Origin: Halieaceae bacterium
GTDB taxonomy: Bacteria; Pseudomonadota; Gammaproteobacteria; Pseudomonadales; Halieaceae
DNA length: 13,161 nucleotides
Direction of reading: 5' to 3'
NCBI GenBank assembly: GCA_902518075.1
Contig: CABYEX010000036.1
Span: 1-13,161 of the forward strand
The position numbers and the translations under genes are program-made. This document shows positions 1 to 7,086 of this stretch, piece after piece. The notes beneath the pieces are model-generated. The model had not been told where the DNA came from. It did not search any database and saw nothing but the letters and a program-made list of their open reading frames with translations. The stretch's first letter is position 1. Every line of letters begins with the position of its first letter.

Positions 1-154
1 GTGCTGAAAAGTGGGGAAACTTCTGTTCAAAACTTGCCATGACCTGACTCCGTTCCAAATCAAATTTTTAATGACCTGTGCAGAAGAGTGTAGTGTATTG
101 CTCGGTCCCATGACATCTCGCACTGAACACCGAATTTTCGGCCCAGCCGCAGGG
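1..154. other. Gene-free left edge
   Basis: No coding frame that I can support lies here; the stretch is downstream of the minus-strand transporter. I see no hairpin followed by a T-run that would end that transcript. Two loosely similar 15-base segments, at 3-17 and 25-39 (9 of 15 positions alike, offset 22), might be the degenerate end repeats of an insertion sequence lying to the left, but this is weak. Confidence 0.4.
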
Positions 155-1486
155 TCACCTAAACGCCATCGGGAGAGATATTGAGCGCACTGCAAATGCC
201 GCCAAAACGAGCGGTGCAGCAAACACGGCGTATATGACGCTGATCTCGAGGCCAGCCTCCAACATGAGACCGCCCGCAAACGGCGCGGCGACCGCCCCCA
301 ATCTGCCTACGCCAATCGCCAGCCCAACCCCCGTCACTCTCGACTTGGCAGCATACAACGCGGGTCCAATCGTGTAGAGACCTATCATGGCACCAATGAG
401 GAAGAAGCCCATCATGGCAGACAACATCATCAACGTTGTCAATTCTGCGTCAGCCCAACCATAGGCCAAAATCACAACCACACTGAGTGAAAAAAACCAA
501 GCCGCCAACTTATTCACCGCATATCTACTGCCCAAAAGCCCAATCACCAATGCGCCTACCAACCCACCAGCTTGCAGAATTGCGCCCGCTGATATCCCCT
601 GGGAGGTCGAGAGCCCTGCGTCTACCAATAATTTAGGCGTCCAACTCACAACAAAATAAAACGAAAACATGAGCGCGAGGTAACACGACCAAAGTAATAG
701 CGTGTTAATTCGTGTTTCTGGCGGTGTGAAACAGCTTCTCCAACTGCCAGCAGCTTGGTCCAAGTCCTCGACCATGCTGTGTTGCGGCTCTGACAAATCA
801 AACCTTTCCAGCAGCCGACTTTTCATGTTGTTGACTCCAGAACTGCCAGATCTCGAGGCAAAGTCGAGCGACTCGGGTAGGCGGATGACGATCAAAGGCA
901 GTAGCACTGCTGAGAGCCCTCCTCCGAACAGAAATAGTGAACGCCAATCTGCGAACTGGATTATTTGCGCGGCAATCATCCCCCCGAAAAGAGCGCCAAG
1001 GGGATAACCTGACTGAAGCAACCCCATACAGATGCCGCGCCGCTTATCATTTGAATACTCCGACACTAAGCCTGTCAGGGTTGCGAGCATCCCACCGATA
1101 CCGACTCCCGTAACAAAACGCATTACTAGCAGTTGCAGTTGAGACTGCGTGTATGCGGACACAATCATCCCAATCGTCACCGTGAAGAGGCATATATGTA
1201 CCAGCCGTTTTCTGCCCAGGGCATCAGCGAGCGATCCGAGCACAATCGAGCCGAGCGCCATGCCTACTAACCCCGCACTCAGCAGTAGCCCTAAACTAGC
1301 GGGATCCAGGTGCCAATCGGCCGCAACCGGAGCGGCTGCAAAGGACATGACCAACACGTCGTAGCCGTCAAGCATATTGATCGCAGTGCAAAGGAGCACT
1401 ACTTCCCACTGAGCGAAGGACATCTGTCTGGAGTTGAGTTGCGCTCTAACCGACGCGACCTCAAGGTCCCCGTCCACTTCTGTCAT
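155..1486 (-). CDS. MFS transporter, aromatic acid:H+ symporter (AAHS) type
   Basis: Probable inner-membrane proton symporter for an aromatic or related organic acid. About twelve hydrophobic segments are visible in 443 residues, the usual size for the family. From the chosen start, TM1 carries the Asp-Gly-Tyr-Asp motif (around residues 40-43) typical of the AAHS group. The TM2-TM3 loop carries MFS motif A, GSLADALGRKR (around 84-94). A long cytoplasmic loop follows TM6, after Leu-Pro-Glu-Ser. The frame could open further upstream, at TTG 1528, ATG 1522 or ATG 1513. I prefer ATG 1486, because a GAGG lies 11 bases upstream and the resulting N-terminus (about 27 polar residues before TM1) fits AAHS proteins. 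It is divergent from the aldehyde dehydrogenase, a common pairing for uptake and oxidation of one compound. The substrate cannot be told from sequence, and export is also possible. Base composition is lower in GC than the monooxygenase run to the right. Confidence 0.87.
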   Translation of the reverse strand: MTEVDGDLEVASVRAQLNSRQMSFAQWEVVLLCTAINMLDGYDVLVMSFAAAPVAADWHLDPASLGLLLSAGLVGMALGSIVLGSLADALGRKRLVHICLFTVTIGMIVSAYTQSQLQLLVMRFVTGVGIGGMLATLTGLVSEYSNDKRRGICMGLLQSGYPLGALFGGMIAAQIIQFADWRSLFLFGGGLSAVLLPLIVIRLPESLDFASRSGSSGVNNMKSRLLERFDLSEPQHSMVEDLDQAAGSWRSCFTPPETRINTLLLWSCYLALMFSFYFVVSWTPKLLVDAGLSTSQGISAGAILQAGGLVGALVIGLLGSRYAVNKLAAWFFSLSVVVILAYGWADAELTTLMMLSAMMGFFLIGAMIGLYTIGPALYAAKSRVTGVGLAIGVGRLGAVAAPFAGGLMLEAGLEISVIYAVFAAPLVLAAFAVRSISLPMAFR

Positions 1487-1560
1487 ACGATTGCAATCCT
1501 CGTCGCCTTTCATAAAAATCATAAACAATGGTGCGACCCGATGCGACTAGCTATTCACAA

Positions 1561-1577
1561 CGCCCGCGTGGCGGGCG
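1561..1577. repeat. Perfect GC-rich inverted repeat between the divergent MFS and ALDH genes
   Basis: Seven-base arms CGCCCGC and GCGGGCG flank a GTG centre. The repeat lies 74 bases upstream of the transporter start and 160 bases upstream of the dehydrogenase start. It could be a hairpin in the transporter's 5' leader or a protein-binding site. No T-run follows on either strand, so it is not an intrinsic terminator. Confidence 0.5.
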
Positions 1578-1674
1578 CCGATTATCAAGCCAAAAACTTA
1601 TGGGGTAGCCAACAGGCCGGAGGTCCCCTAACTTGATCATTGAAGGTGCCCGTGCAATCCGACCCAGCGATACC

Positions 1675-1703
1675 TTTACTGCGTCAAGGCGCAAACATTT
1701 AAT
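1675..1703 (+). promoter_or_regulatory. Candidate sigma70 promoter of the aldehyde dehydrogenase gene
   Basis: TTTACT (1675-1680, 4 of 6 matches to the -35 consensus) is followed after 17 bases by TTTAAT (1698-1703, 5 of 6 to the -10). Transcription would begin near 1710, giving a leader of about 28 bases that contains the GAGG and GAGAGA ribosome-binding stretch before ATG 1738. This is a consensus match only. Confidence 0.4.
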
Positions 1704-1737
1704 CTTCAAAGACCTACAACGAGGATGAGAGAGACAC

Positions 1738-3162
1738 ATGAACACAAGCGAATTGTGGATAGGCGGAAAAGAACATAAGCCCAGCTCAGGAGATTATTTT
1801 AATGACCTCAATCCATCGAATGCTGATCTCATTGCCCGAGTCGCAAAAGGAAATATGACCGACGTCAATGCAGCTGTCGCCGATGCCAAGAATACCTTTG
1901 AGCATTTCAAGGACAGTGAGGTACGCAGGAGAGAGAAAATACTCTGCGACGCGGCGTCGATAGTAGAACGAGACCGCGATGTGTATATGGACTTGCTCAT
2001 CAACGAAGTAGGCTCACCGCAGATGAAAGCCGCTTTTGAGGTCGAATATTGCATCAATGCATTCCGCGCCGCCGCGGGCGTACCCAGAAGGCTGGTCGGT
2101 CAAACTATGCCATTGGATCGGCCCGGCGCGTTCGGCATGTCAGTACGAGAGCCAGTGGGCGTCATCGGCTGCATTACCCCATTCAACGTGCCTCTTCTGA
2201 AAAATGTGAAGCAGATCGCGATGGTGGTTGCGACTGGCAACACAGCGGTTCTAATGCCTTCAGAATTCGCAACACAGGTCACCGTCCAGTTCGCAAAAAC
2301 CCTACACGAGGCAGGCCTGCCAGGGGGCGTATTCAACTACGTCACGGGAGATCCTGCGGAGATAGGCGACTTCCTCACATCTCACAATGATATTGCCGCT
2401 ATCAATTTTTGTGGTTCTCCCAGAATCGGCCAACACGTAGCCAATATCGCGGCGAAGAACCTCAAGCCTGTAACCCTAGAGCTGGGCGGCAAGAACCCCC
2501 TGATCATCCTCAACGACGCTGACCTCGACAAAGCACTTGAGGCAGCCATGTTGGGCATATTTTTCTTTCAAGGCCAAGCTTGCATGGCCTCCAGCAGGAT
2601 AATCGTGCAGTCTGAAATTGCGAAAAGGTTCATCCCTGCATTTGTCGAAATTGCCAAGGGAGTCAAAGTTGGCGACCTCTCAGATCCTGAAACCGCCATT
2701 GGGCCCATCATCAGCTCGCGACAAGCAAATAGGGTCAAGTCGCACGTTGCAGACGCGCTCGAGAAGGGCGCAACGCTTCTCCACGGCGGTGAGTGGGTCG
2801 GCAACTGTTGCCCGCCGACAATACTGTCGGACGTGACCAGTGAGATGGTGGTCTTCGGAGAAGAAACATTTGGTCCTGTAACGTCGATTTACACCGTTGA
2901 TGGTTTGGAACAGGCGATGCAGTTGGCAAACGATACGAGCTATGGGCTCAGCTGCGCGATTTTTACCTCAGATATCTCAAGCGCCATGAAGGCCGCCACA
3001 AAATCCGACGCTGGAATGGTTCACATTAATGCGATGTCAATTCAGGACGAGCCCCACATCCCGTTTGGCGGTAACGGCATGAGCGGTCTGGGTAGAGAAG
3101 GAACCGACGCTGATTTAGACATCATGACAAGATGGAAATGGATAACTATCCAAGTAGATTGA
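1738..3162 (+). CDS. NAD(P)-dependent aldehyde dehydrogenase (ALDH superfamily)
   Basis: Oxidises an aldehyde to the carboxylate in the cytoplasm. At 474 residues it is full length for the superfamily. Visible motifs are Asn150 in TPFN (oxyanion site), Glu248 in LELGGKNP (general base), Cys282 in GQAC (nucleophile), Glu376 in EETFGP (cofactor ribose contact) and the C-terminal PFGGxxxSGxGREG (442-455). The overall style is that of ALDHs acting on benzaldehyde-, salicylaldehyde- or vanillin-like substrates, but specificity is not readable. The position normally holding Lys in the KPSE-type cofactor motif is Met173 (MPSE), an unusual change at the adenosine-ribose site. The start is ATG 1738 with purine-rich GAGG/GAGAGA upstream. 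It is divergent from the AAHS transporter and separated by 158 bases from the downstream AhpD-like gene, so it may be its own transcription unit. Sampled GC is near 50 percent, against about 60 percent for the next genes. Confidence 0.93.
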   Translation: MNTSELWIGGKEHKPSSGDYFNDLNPSNADLIARVAKGNMTDVNAAVADAKNTFEHFKDSEVRRREKILCDAASIVERDRDVYMDLLINEVGSPQMKAAFEVEYCINAFRAAAGVPRRLVGQTMPLDRPGAFGMSVREPVGVIGCITPFNVPLLKNVKQIAMVVATGNTAVLMPSEFATQVTVQFAKTLHEAGLPGGVFNYVTGDPAEIGDFLTSHNDIAAINFCGSPRIGQHVANIAAKNLKPVTLELGGKNPLIILNDADLDKALEAAMLGIFFFQGQACMASSRIIVQSEIAKRFIPAFVEIAKGVKVGDLSDPETAIGPIISSRQANRVKSHVADALEKGATLLHGGEWVGNCCPPTILSDVTSEMVVFGEETFGPVTSIYTVDGLEQAMQLANDTSYGLSCAIFTSDISSAMKAATKSDAGMVHINAMSIQDEPHIPFGGNGMSGLGREGTDADLDIMTRWKWITIQVD

Positions 3163-3280
3163 TCGCGCGACTACCTCTAAATCAATTGCCTCAGTAAGCA
3201 ATCGGGTCTTGTTTGAAACTGTCAGCGGCCTGCTACCATGCATATACGTGGTGCAGCCACAATCCTGGGCGCGCAGCAAA

Positions 3281-3294
3281 CATAATTGCAATTA
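3281..3294. promoter_or_regulatory. Candidate promoter/operator upstream of the AhpD-BVMO-SDR-VOC run
   Basis: A perfect 12-base palindrome, TAATTGCAATTA, occupies 3283-3294, 26 bases before ATG 3321. It overlaps CATAAT (3281-3286, 5 of 6 to a -10 box); no good -35 lies at the right distance. An alternative pair further up is TTGAAA (3213-3218), 16 bases, TACCAT (3235-3240). This is the natural place for a promoter of the following run, but it is only a pattern match. Confidence 0.3.
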
Positions 3295-3320
3295 CTAGTC
3301 TGGAAAAATTAAGAGTCAAC

Positions 3321-3893
3321 ATGGCGAGAGTGGCGCTTCCCAAGCCTGAGCAGATTACCGACCCCGAATTTGAGGGCATTTTTGCCTGGGTAACCGAAAT
3401 GGAGGGGAGCGTACCCAACCACTTCTACGTGGAGCTCAATTTCCCCGAGTTTTTCACTGCCAAGCTCAGTGCCACCAAAGTGCTGTGGGAGATGGGTGAA
3501 CTCACCATGGAAGAGATTCAGCACGTCGGCATTCTGGTATCGCAAGCCAATGGCTGCCCCTACTGCACCGCCGCCTTCTGCACCATTCTGAACTATGGTC
3601 TGGGCACTGCCGAGGACTACGTCGGCAACCTGTTGCAGCAGGGACTGGATGCCGTTGATGGGGAACGCTTAAAGTCTTTTCTCGTGTACGCGCTGCAGGT
3701 CAATGGTGACCCTGGCGCCGTGACCGACGCCCACGTCGACGCGCTTCGTCAGCATGGCCTCTCGGATAAAGGTATTGTGCAACTGACCCATGTCGTCAGT
3801 GACTTCTCGTCCTACAACATACTGAATCTGGCGCTGGATACCGACTACGACTATCGGGACTTCTGGAGAGAACTCGCGGGTTTCACCGCCTAA
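3321..3893 (+). CDS. AhpD-like / carboxymuconolactone decarboxylase (CMD) family protein
   Basis: A 190-residue, mostly helical protein of the AhpD/CMD superfamily, which holds alkyl-hydroperoxidase-like disulfide proteins and lactone decarboxylases. The central signature SQANGCPYCTAAFC places the redox pair at Cys79 and Cys82, with an extra Cys87. The residues that form the AhpD proton relay differ: the Glu eleven residues before the first Cys is Gln67, the His between the cysteines is Tyr81, and the His four residues after Cys82 is Phe86. The frame is open back to an ATG at 3213, but the extra 36 residues look non-native. ATG 3321, with AAGAG five bases upstream, starts the conserved MARVALPKP-type N-terminus. 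It is first in a four-gene plus-strand run and 90 bases before the monooxygenase, which suggests a role in the same pathway, such as peroxide defence or a pathway reaction. The exact activity is unknown. Confidence 0.82.
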   Translation: MARVALPKPEQITDPEFEGIFAWVTEMEGSVPNHFYVELNFPEFFTAKLSATKVLWEMGELTMEEIQHVGILVSQANGCPYCTAAFCTILNYGLGTAEDYVGNLLQQGLDAVDGERLKSFLVYALQVNGDPGAVTDAHVDALRQHGLSDKGIVQLTHVVSDFSSYNILNLALDTDYDYRDFWRELAGFTA

Positions 3894-3900
3894 AGCTGAC

Positions 3901-3916
3901 GCGTTTCACAAAACGC
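3901..3916. repeat. Short inverted repeat between the AhpD-like and BVMO genes
   Basis: GCGTTT (3901-3906) and AAACGC (3911-3916) form a perfect 6-base stem with a 4-base loop, starting seven bases after the stop codon at 3891-3893. No T-run follows, so it is not a terminator. It could stabilise the upstream mRNA end in a shared transcript, or be chance. Confidence 0.3.
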
Positions 3917-3983
3917 TTCGCATGCTATGCCGAGGTGCTGGTATGGTGTCGCCCCTGACCGGTGCGGGAACTAAAACGTCGCA

Positions 3984-5624
3984 GTGACCTCCTCCAGTAT
4001 CAAACACATCGACATGGTCGTTGTAGGCGCGGGTTTTGCCGGCCTCTATATGATTTATCGCGCGCGGCGGTGTGGCCTCAGCGTTCGATGTTATGAGATA
4101 GGAGAGCGCGAGGGTGGCACCTGGTACTGGAATCGCTACCCCGGCGCCCGCGTGGATATTGAATGCGTCGAGTACTCCTATTCGTTCTCCAAAGAGCTCG
4201 AACAGGAGTGGGACTGGAGCGAACGGTACGCCAGTCAGCCGGAGATAGAACGCTACGCCAACCATGTCGCTGAGCGCTTTGATTTGCGACGTGACATTCA
4301 ATTTAAAACCCGCGTCACCACTGCCCATTTTGACGAAAGCGCCCAGCGCTGGCTGGTTAAAACGGATACTGGCGAGCACGTCTCCGCACGATTTTGCATC
4401 ATGGCGACTGGCCTGATTTCGGCACCCGTCGAGCCCCGCTTCGAGGGGCTGGATGATTTCAACGGCGAGCAATATCTCACCAGCCGCTGGCCAGCAGAGG
4501 AACCAGCCTTCGCGGGTAAACGGGTTGCGGTGATCGGCACCGGCTCTTCAGGTATTCAAGTGATTTCCGAAGTCGCGCAGGAGGCCGGGCAGCTCTTTGT
4601 GCTCCAGCGCACACCCTCCTTCACCATCCCCTTGCGCAATCGGCCGGTAGAGCCCGGTCACGCTAGCAAAATGAAAAAGCAGTACGCCGAACTGCGGGAT
4701 CGGCAGTTCAACTCCTTCTCGGGTTTTACGTTGGTGCACTCTGATCTGGCACCCCCGCCATCCAACTCAGCGCTTGAAGTGAGCGAGGAGGAGCGTCTGG
4801 CAGAGTATGAGAACCGCTGGGCGTCGGGCGGTTTGTCTCCTTACTACGCCTTCACCGACAGTTTGCTCAACATAGAATCCAACAAAACGCTGGCTGAGTT
4901 CGCGCGGGCCAAAATTCGGGAGCGGGTCGATGACCCCGTCATTGCGGAAAAGCTCTGTCCCGACTATCCCATTCTGACACGGCGCCTGTCGCCCGAGACC
5001 AACTACCTCGAGGCATTCAACCAATCCAATGTGGAGTTGATCGATCTCCATGAACAGCCGATCAGTCACTTCACGCGTGACGGCATTGTCGTCGGTGACA
5101 CCGACATACAGCTCGACGCCGTGATTTTCGCCACCGGGTTTGATGTGATGACCGGCGCCATGGATCGGATCGATATTCGCGGTCGGGGTGATCAAGCATT
5201 AAAAGCGCGATGGGCTGAGGGCGTGACCAGTCACCTTGGCATGATGACCCACGGGTTCCCGAATCTCTTCTGGGTCAATGGCCCTCACAGTCCCTTCTAC
5301 AACCCAATCCTGCTGGCTGAGTTTCAATGTGATTTCATCACCGACCTGATCGCCGATCTCAGCGATTATGAAACGAATGTCATCGAAGCTGACGCGGAAG
5401 AAGAGCGCCAATATTTGCAGCTGACCAACCACATCGGCAACAGCACGCTGTACCCGGAATCGGACAACTACTACATGGGTGACAACATCCCGGGCAAACC
5501 GAGAGCGACCCTTTTCTGGTTTGGCGGCTTCCCCTTCTATCGCAAACAATGTCGTCTTGCTCGGGAAGAATGGAAAGGCTTTGAGGTAGGATCAGACCAC
5601 GCCCTACATCATCAGGCCAACTGA
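3984..5624 (+). CDS. Type I Baeyer-Villiger-like flavoprotein monooxygenase (FAD/NADPH)
   Basis: Family role: oxygen insertion next to a ketone, giving an ester or lactone, using FAD, NADPH and O2. The 546 residues match the type I size. In order: FAD Rossmann motif GAGFAG (15-20), the type I motif GGTWYWNRYPGxRxD (44-58) ending in active-site-type Asp58, the NADPH Rossmann motif GTGSSG (185-190), TRRL with the active-site-type Arg334, ATGFD (383-387) and NIPGKP near residue 501. The Baeyer-Villiger fingerprint FxGxxxHxxxWP is present at 159-170, but its histidine is Leu165 (CTC at 4476-4478). Activity on ketones is therefore not assured, and it may be a divergent BVMO or another flavin monooxygenase. 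The frame's only upstream start is GTG 3984, after a stop at 3972; the ATG at 4014 would cut into the first beta strand. The ribosome site is weak. It is second in a run with AhpD-like, SDR and VOC genes; the SDR could supply its ketone. Confidence 0.92.
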   Translation: MTSSSIKHIDMVVVGAGFAGLYMIYRARRCGLSVRCYEIGEREGGTWYWNRYPGARVDIECVEYSYSFSKELEQEWDWSERYASQPEIERYANHVAERFDLRRDIQFKTRVTTAHFDESAQRWLVKTDTGEHVSARFCIMATGLISAPVEPRFEGLDDFNGEQYLTSRWPAEEPAFAGKRVAVIGTGSSGIQVISEVAQEAGQLFVLQRTPSFTIPLRNRPVEPGHASKMKKQYAELRDRQFNSFSGFTLVHSDLAPPPSNSALEVSEEERLAEYENRWASGGLSPYYAFTDSLLNIESNKTLAEFARAKIRERVDDPVIAEKLCPDYPILTRRLSPETNYLEAFNQSNVELIDLHEQPISHFTRDGIVVGDTDIQLDAVIFATGFDVMTGAMDRIDIRGRGDQALKARWAEGVTSHLGMMTHGFPNLFWVNGPHSPFYNPILLAEFQCDFITDLIADLSDYETNVIEADAEEERQYLQLTNHIGNSTLYPESDNYYMGDNIPGKPRATLFWFGGFPFYRKQCRLAREEWKGFEVGSDHALHHQAN

Positions 5625-5681
5625 GACCGGTAACCAAATCCGAGAAGAGCACTATGCCGTCTCTCGCGACGACTAATAAGA

Positions 5682-6452
5682 ATGGTTAGTAATATGGATA
5701 GAGTCAAAGACAAAGTCATTGTCATCACGGGCGCCGCATCGGGCCTCGGTTTAGCTGATAGCCGCGTGCTCGCTCGGGAAGGGGCACAGGTTGTGATGAC
5801 TGATATCGACGCTGAGTCAGGACAGGCGCTTGCGGGTGAGATTGGCGCTCACTTCATTACTCAGGATGTGAGTGAAGAAGCCTCGTGGCAACACGTGATG
5901 AGCGAGGTCGAGAGTCGCTTAGGAAGACTCGATGGGCTGGTGAACAACGCGGGCATCGCACCGATCGCCAATATCGAAGACACCACGACCGATGTCTGGC
6001 GACGCGTGATGGGCATCCATCTGGATGCAACCTTTTGGGGGTGTCAGTCAGCCATCGCGCTGATGAAAAAAAGTGGCGGAGGCTCTATCGTCAATATGTC
6101 CTCAACGGCTGCCCTGATCGGGCTAAGCCCCTATCTCGCTTACTCGGCCGCAAAGGGTGGTATTCGAGCGATGACGAAATCGATTGCGATCCACTGTCGC
6201 TCAGAGGGACTCGGAATCCGCTGCAACTCAGTTCACCCGGGGTCAATCAGCACGCCGATGGTGCACAAAGCGCTGAAGTCACTGATGGGAACTGATCTGA
6301 TGACCGAGGAAGACCCCGAGAAAACCCGTGTCGCACTGGGCATCGGTGAACCCGAGGACGTTGCCAATATGGTGCTGTACCTGTTGTCTGATGAATCCAA
6401 GCACGTCACGGGAGCGGAAATGGTGATCGATAACGGCGACACCGTCATCTAA
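5682..6452 (+). CDS. Classical short-chain dehydrogenase/reductase, hydroxysteroid/cyclohexanol dehydrogenase-like
   Basis: An NAD(H)-dependent cytoplasmic alcohol/ketone oxidoreductase, 256 residues as expected for a classical SDR. Motifs: TGAASGLG (16-23), Asp41 at the end of strand 2 (favours NAD over NADP), NNAG (88-91), Ser141, Tyr154 and Lys158 (YSAAK). From memory, the text around DVSEEASW, GCQ and CNSVHPG resembles bacterial 3beta/17beta-hydroxysteroid dehydrogenases. This hints at a cyclic secondary alcohol but does not prove it. The residue aligned with the usual catalytic Asn (before helix 5) is His113 (CAT at 6018-6020). The start could be ATG 5682 or ATG 5694; neither has a strong ribosome site, and 5682 is preceded by AATAAG. 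It lies 57 bases after the monooxygenase stop, so it is probably co-transcribed. Oxidation of an alcohol to a ketone for the monooxygenase is the simplest linked role. Confidence 0.92.
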   Translation: MVSNMDRVKDKVIVITGAASGLGLADSRVLAREGAQVVMTDIDAESGQALAGEIGAHFITQDVSEEASWQHVMSEVESRLGRLDGLVNNAGIAPIANIEDTTTDVWRRVMGIHLDATFWGCQSAIALMKKSGGGSIVNMSSTAALIGLSPYLAYSAAKGGIRAMTKSIAIHCRSEGLGIRCNSVHPGSISTPMVHKALKSLMGTDLMTEEDPEKTRVALGIGEPEDVANMVLYLLSDESKHVTGAEMVIDNGDTVI

Positions 6453-6564
6453 GGCGGAAATCACAGCTCGCCTCGGTTCATGCCCCCAACCAAATGCACT
6501 TCAAGCAAGCAGCCGAGCCCAGATTCGTGGTAAGCGATAACCCTGGAAAAAAGGAACAAACGCA

Positions 6565-7023
6565 ATGCATATCACCGGTATGGTGCACATCAATATCAAC
6601 TGCACCGACTTCCAACGCTCCAAGGCGTTCTACGAGATGCTGGGCTTTCAGGTGTACTGGCCCGTACCCGAGACGAATACTGAAGAAGTCGCCAATGCCG
6701 TCGGCATGCCTAAATATCAGGTAGAGGGCGCACTGATGGCGCTGCAAAACGCCGAGCAACCGATGGTCATCGATCTGCTAGAATGGAAATCCCCCCGTGA
6801 TGATTCACCGCCCTACCCCAACCTTTATCGGCCGGGGCTCGCGCGCATTGCCTTGTCAAGTTCAGACATTGACGCCGACTTCGACTTTTTGGTGGCCAAT
6901 GGCGTCGAGGTCGTCTCAGAGCCAGTCAACGTGCATACCTCAGAAACTAGCTACGCGAGGTTCTTTTGCTTCAAGGACCCGGACGGCACGTTCCTCGAGC
7001 TGGTGCAGGTAATCACTACATAG
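6565..7023 (+). CDS. Glyoxalase/VOC-superfamily protein
   Basis: A 152-residue protein with the paired beta-alpha-beta-beta-beta modules of the vicinal oxygen chelate fold. Family members include glyoxalase I, epimerases, extradiol dioxygenases and binding proteins. Module 1 starts at MVHININCTD with ligand-type His8 and ends with Glu73 in DLLEW. Module 2 starts at LARIALSSSD and ends at DPDGTFLELVQ with Glu145. The third usual metal position, normally His at the start of module 2, is Arg94, so a full four-residue metal site is absent. A single-chain two-module length fits glyoxalase- or epimerase-like members, not full extradiol dioxygenases. AAGGA at 6551-6555 sits nine bases before the ATG. 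It is last in the plus-strand run, 112 bases after the SDR and before a strong terminator. The reaction is unknown. Confidence 0.87.
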   Translation: MHITGMVHININCTDFQRSKAFYEMLGFQVYWPVPETNTEEVANAVGMPKYQVEGALMALQNAEQPMVIDLLEWKSPRDDSPPYPNLYRPGLARIALSSSDIDADFDFLVANGVEVVSEPVNVHTSETSYARFFCFKDPDGTFLELVQVITT

Positions 7024-7086
7024 TGACATCTTGAATGCTGGGCGCTGTGGCCATCACGTCCCCTCTGCTCTCAACATGTGCGTGGC

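Noticed and set aside
3185..3202. Stem-loop ATTGC/GCAAT after the aldehyde dehydrogenase as a terminator
   Set aside because: It has only five mostly A/T pairs with an eight-base loop and no T-run afterwards.
3213..3320. N-terminal extension of the AhpD-like protein from an upstream ATG
   Set aside because: The 36 extra residues do not resemble the family or a signal peptide, no ribosome site precedes that start, and the conserved N-terminus begins at ATG 3321.
3906..5652. Several long open frames antisense to the monooxygenase
   Set aside because: They lack domain-like sequence and starts with ribosome sites. They are the expected mirror of a GC-rich coding gene whose forward frame carries all family motifs.
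6565..7023. Extradiol ring-cleavage dioxygenase
   Set aside because: The length is about half that of a type I extradiol dioxygenase and one of the metal-ligand histidines is Arg94.
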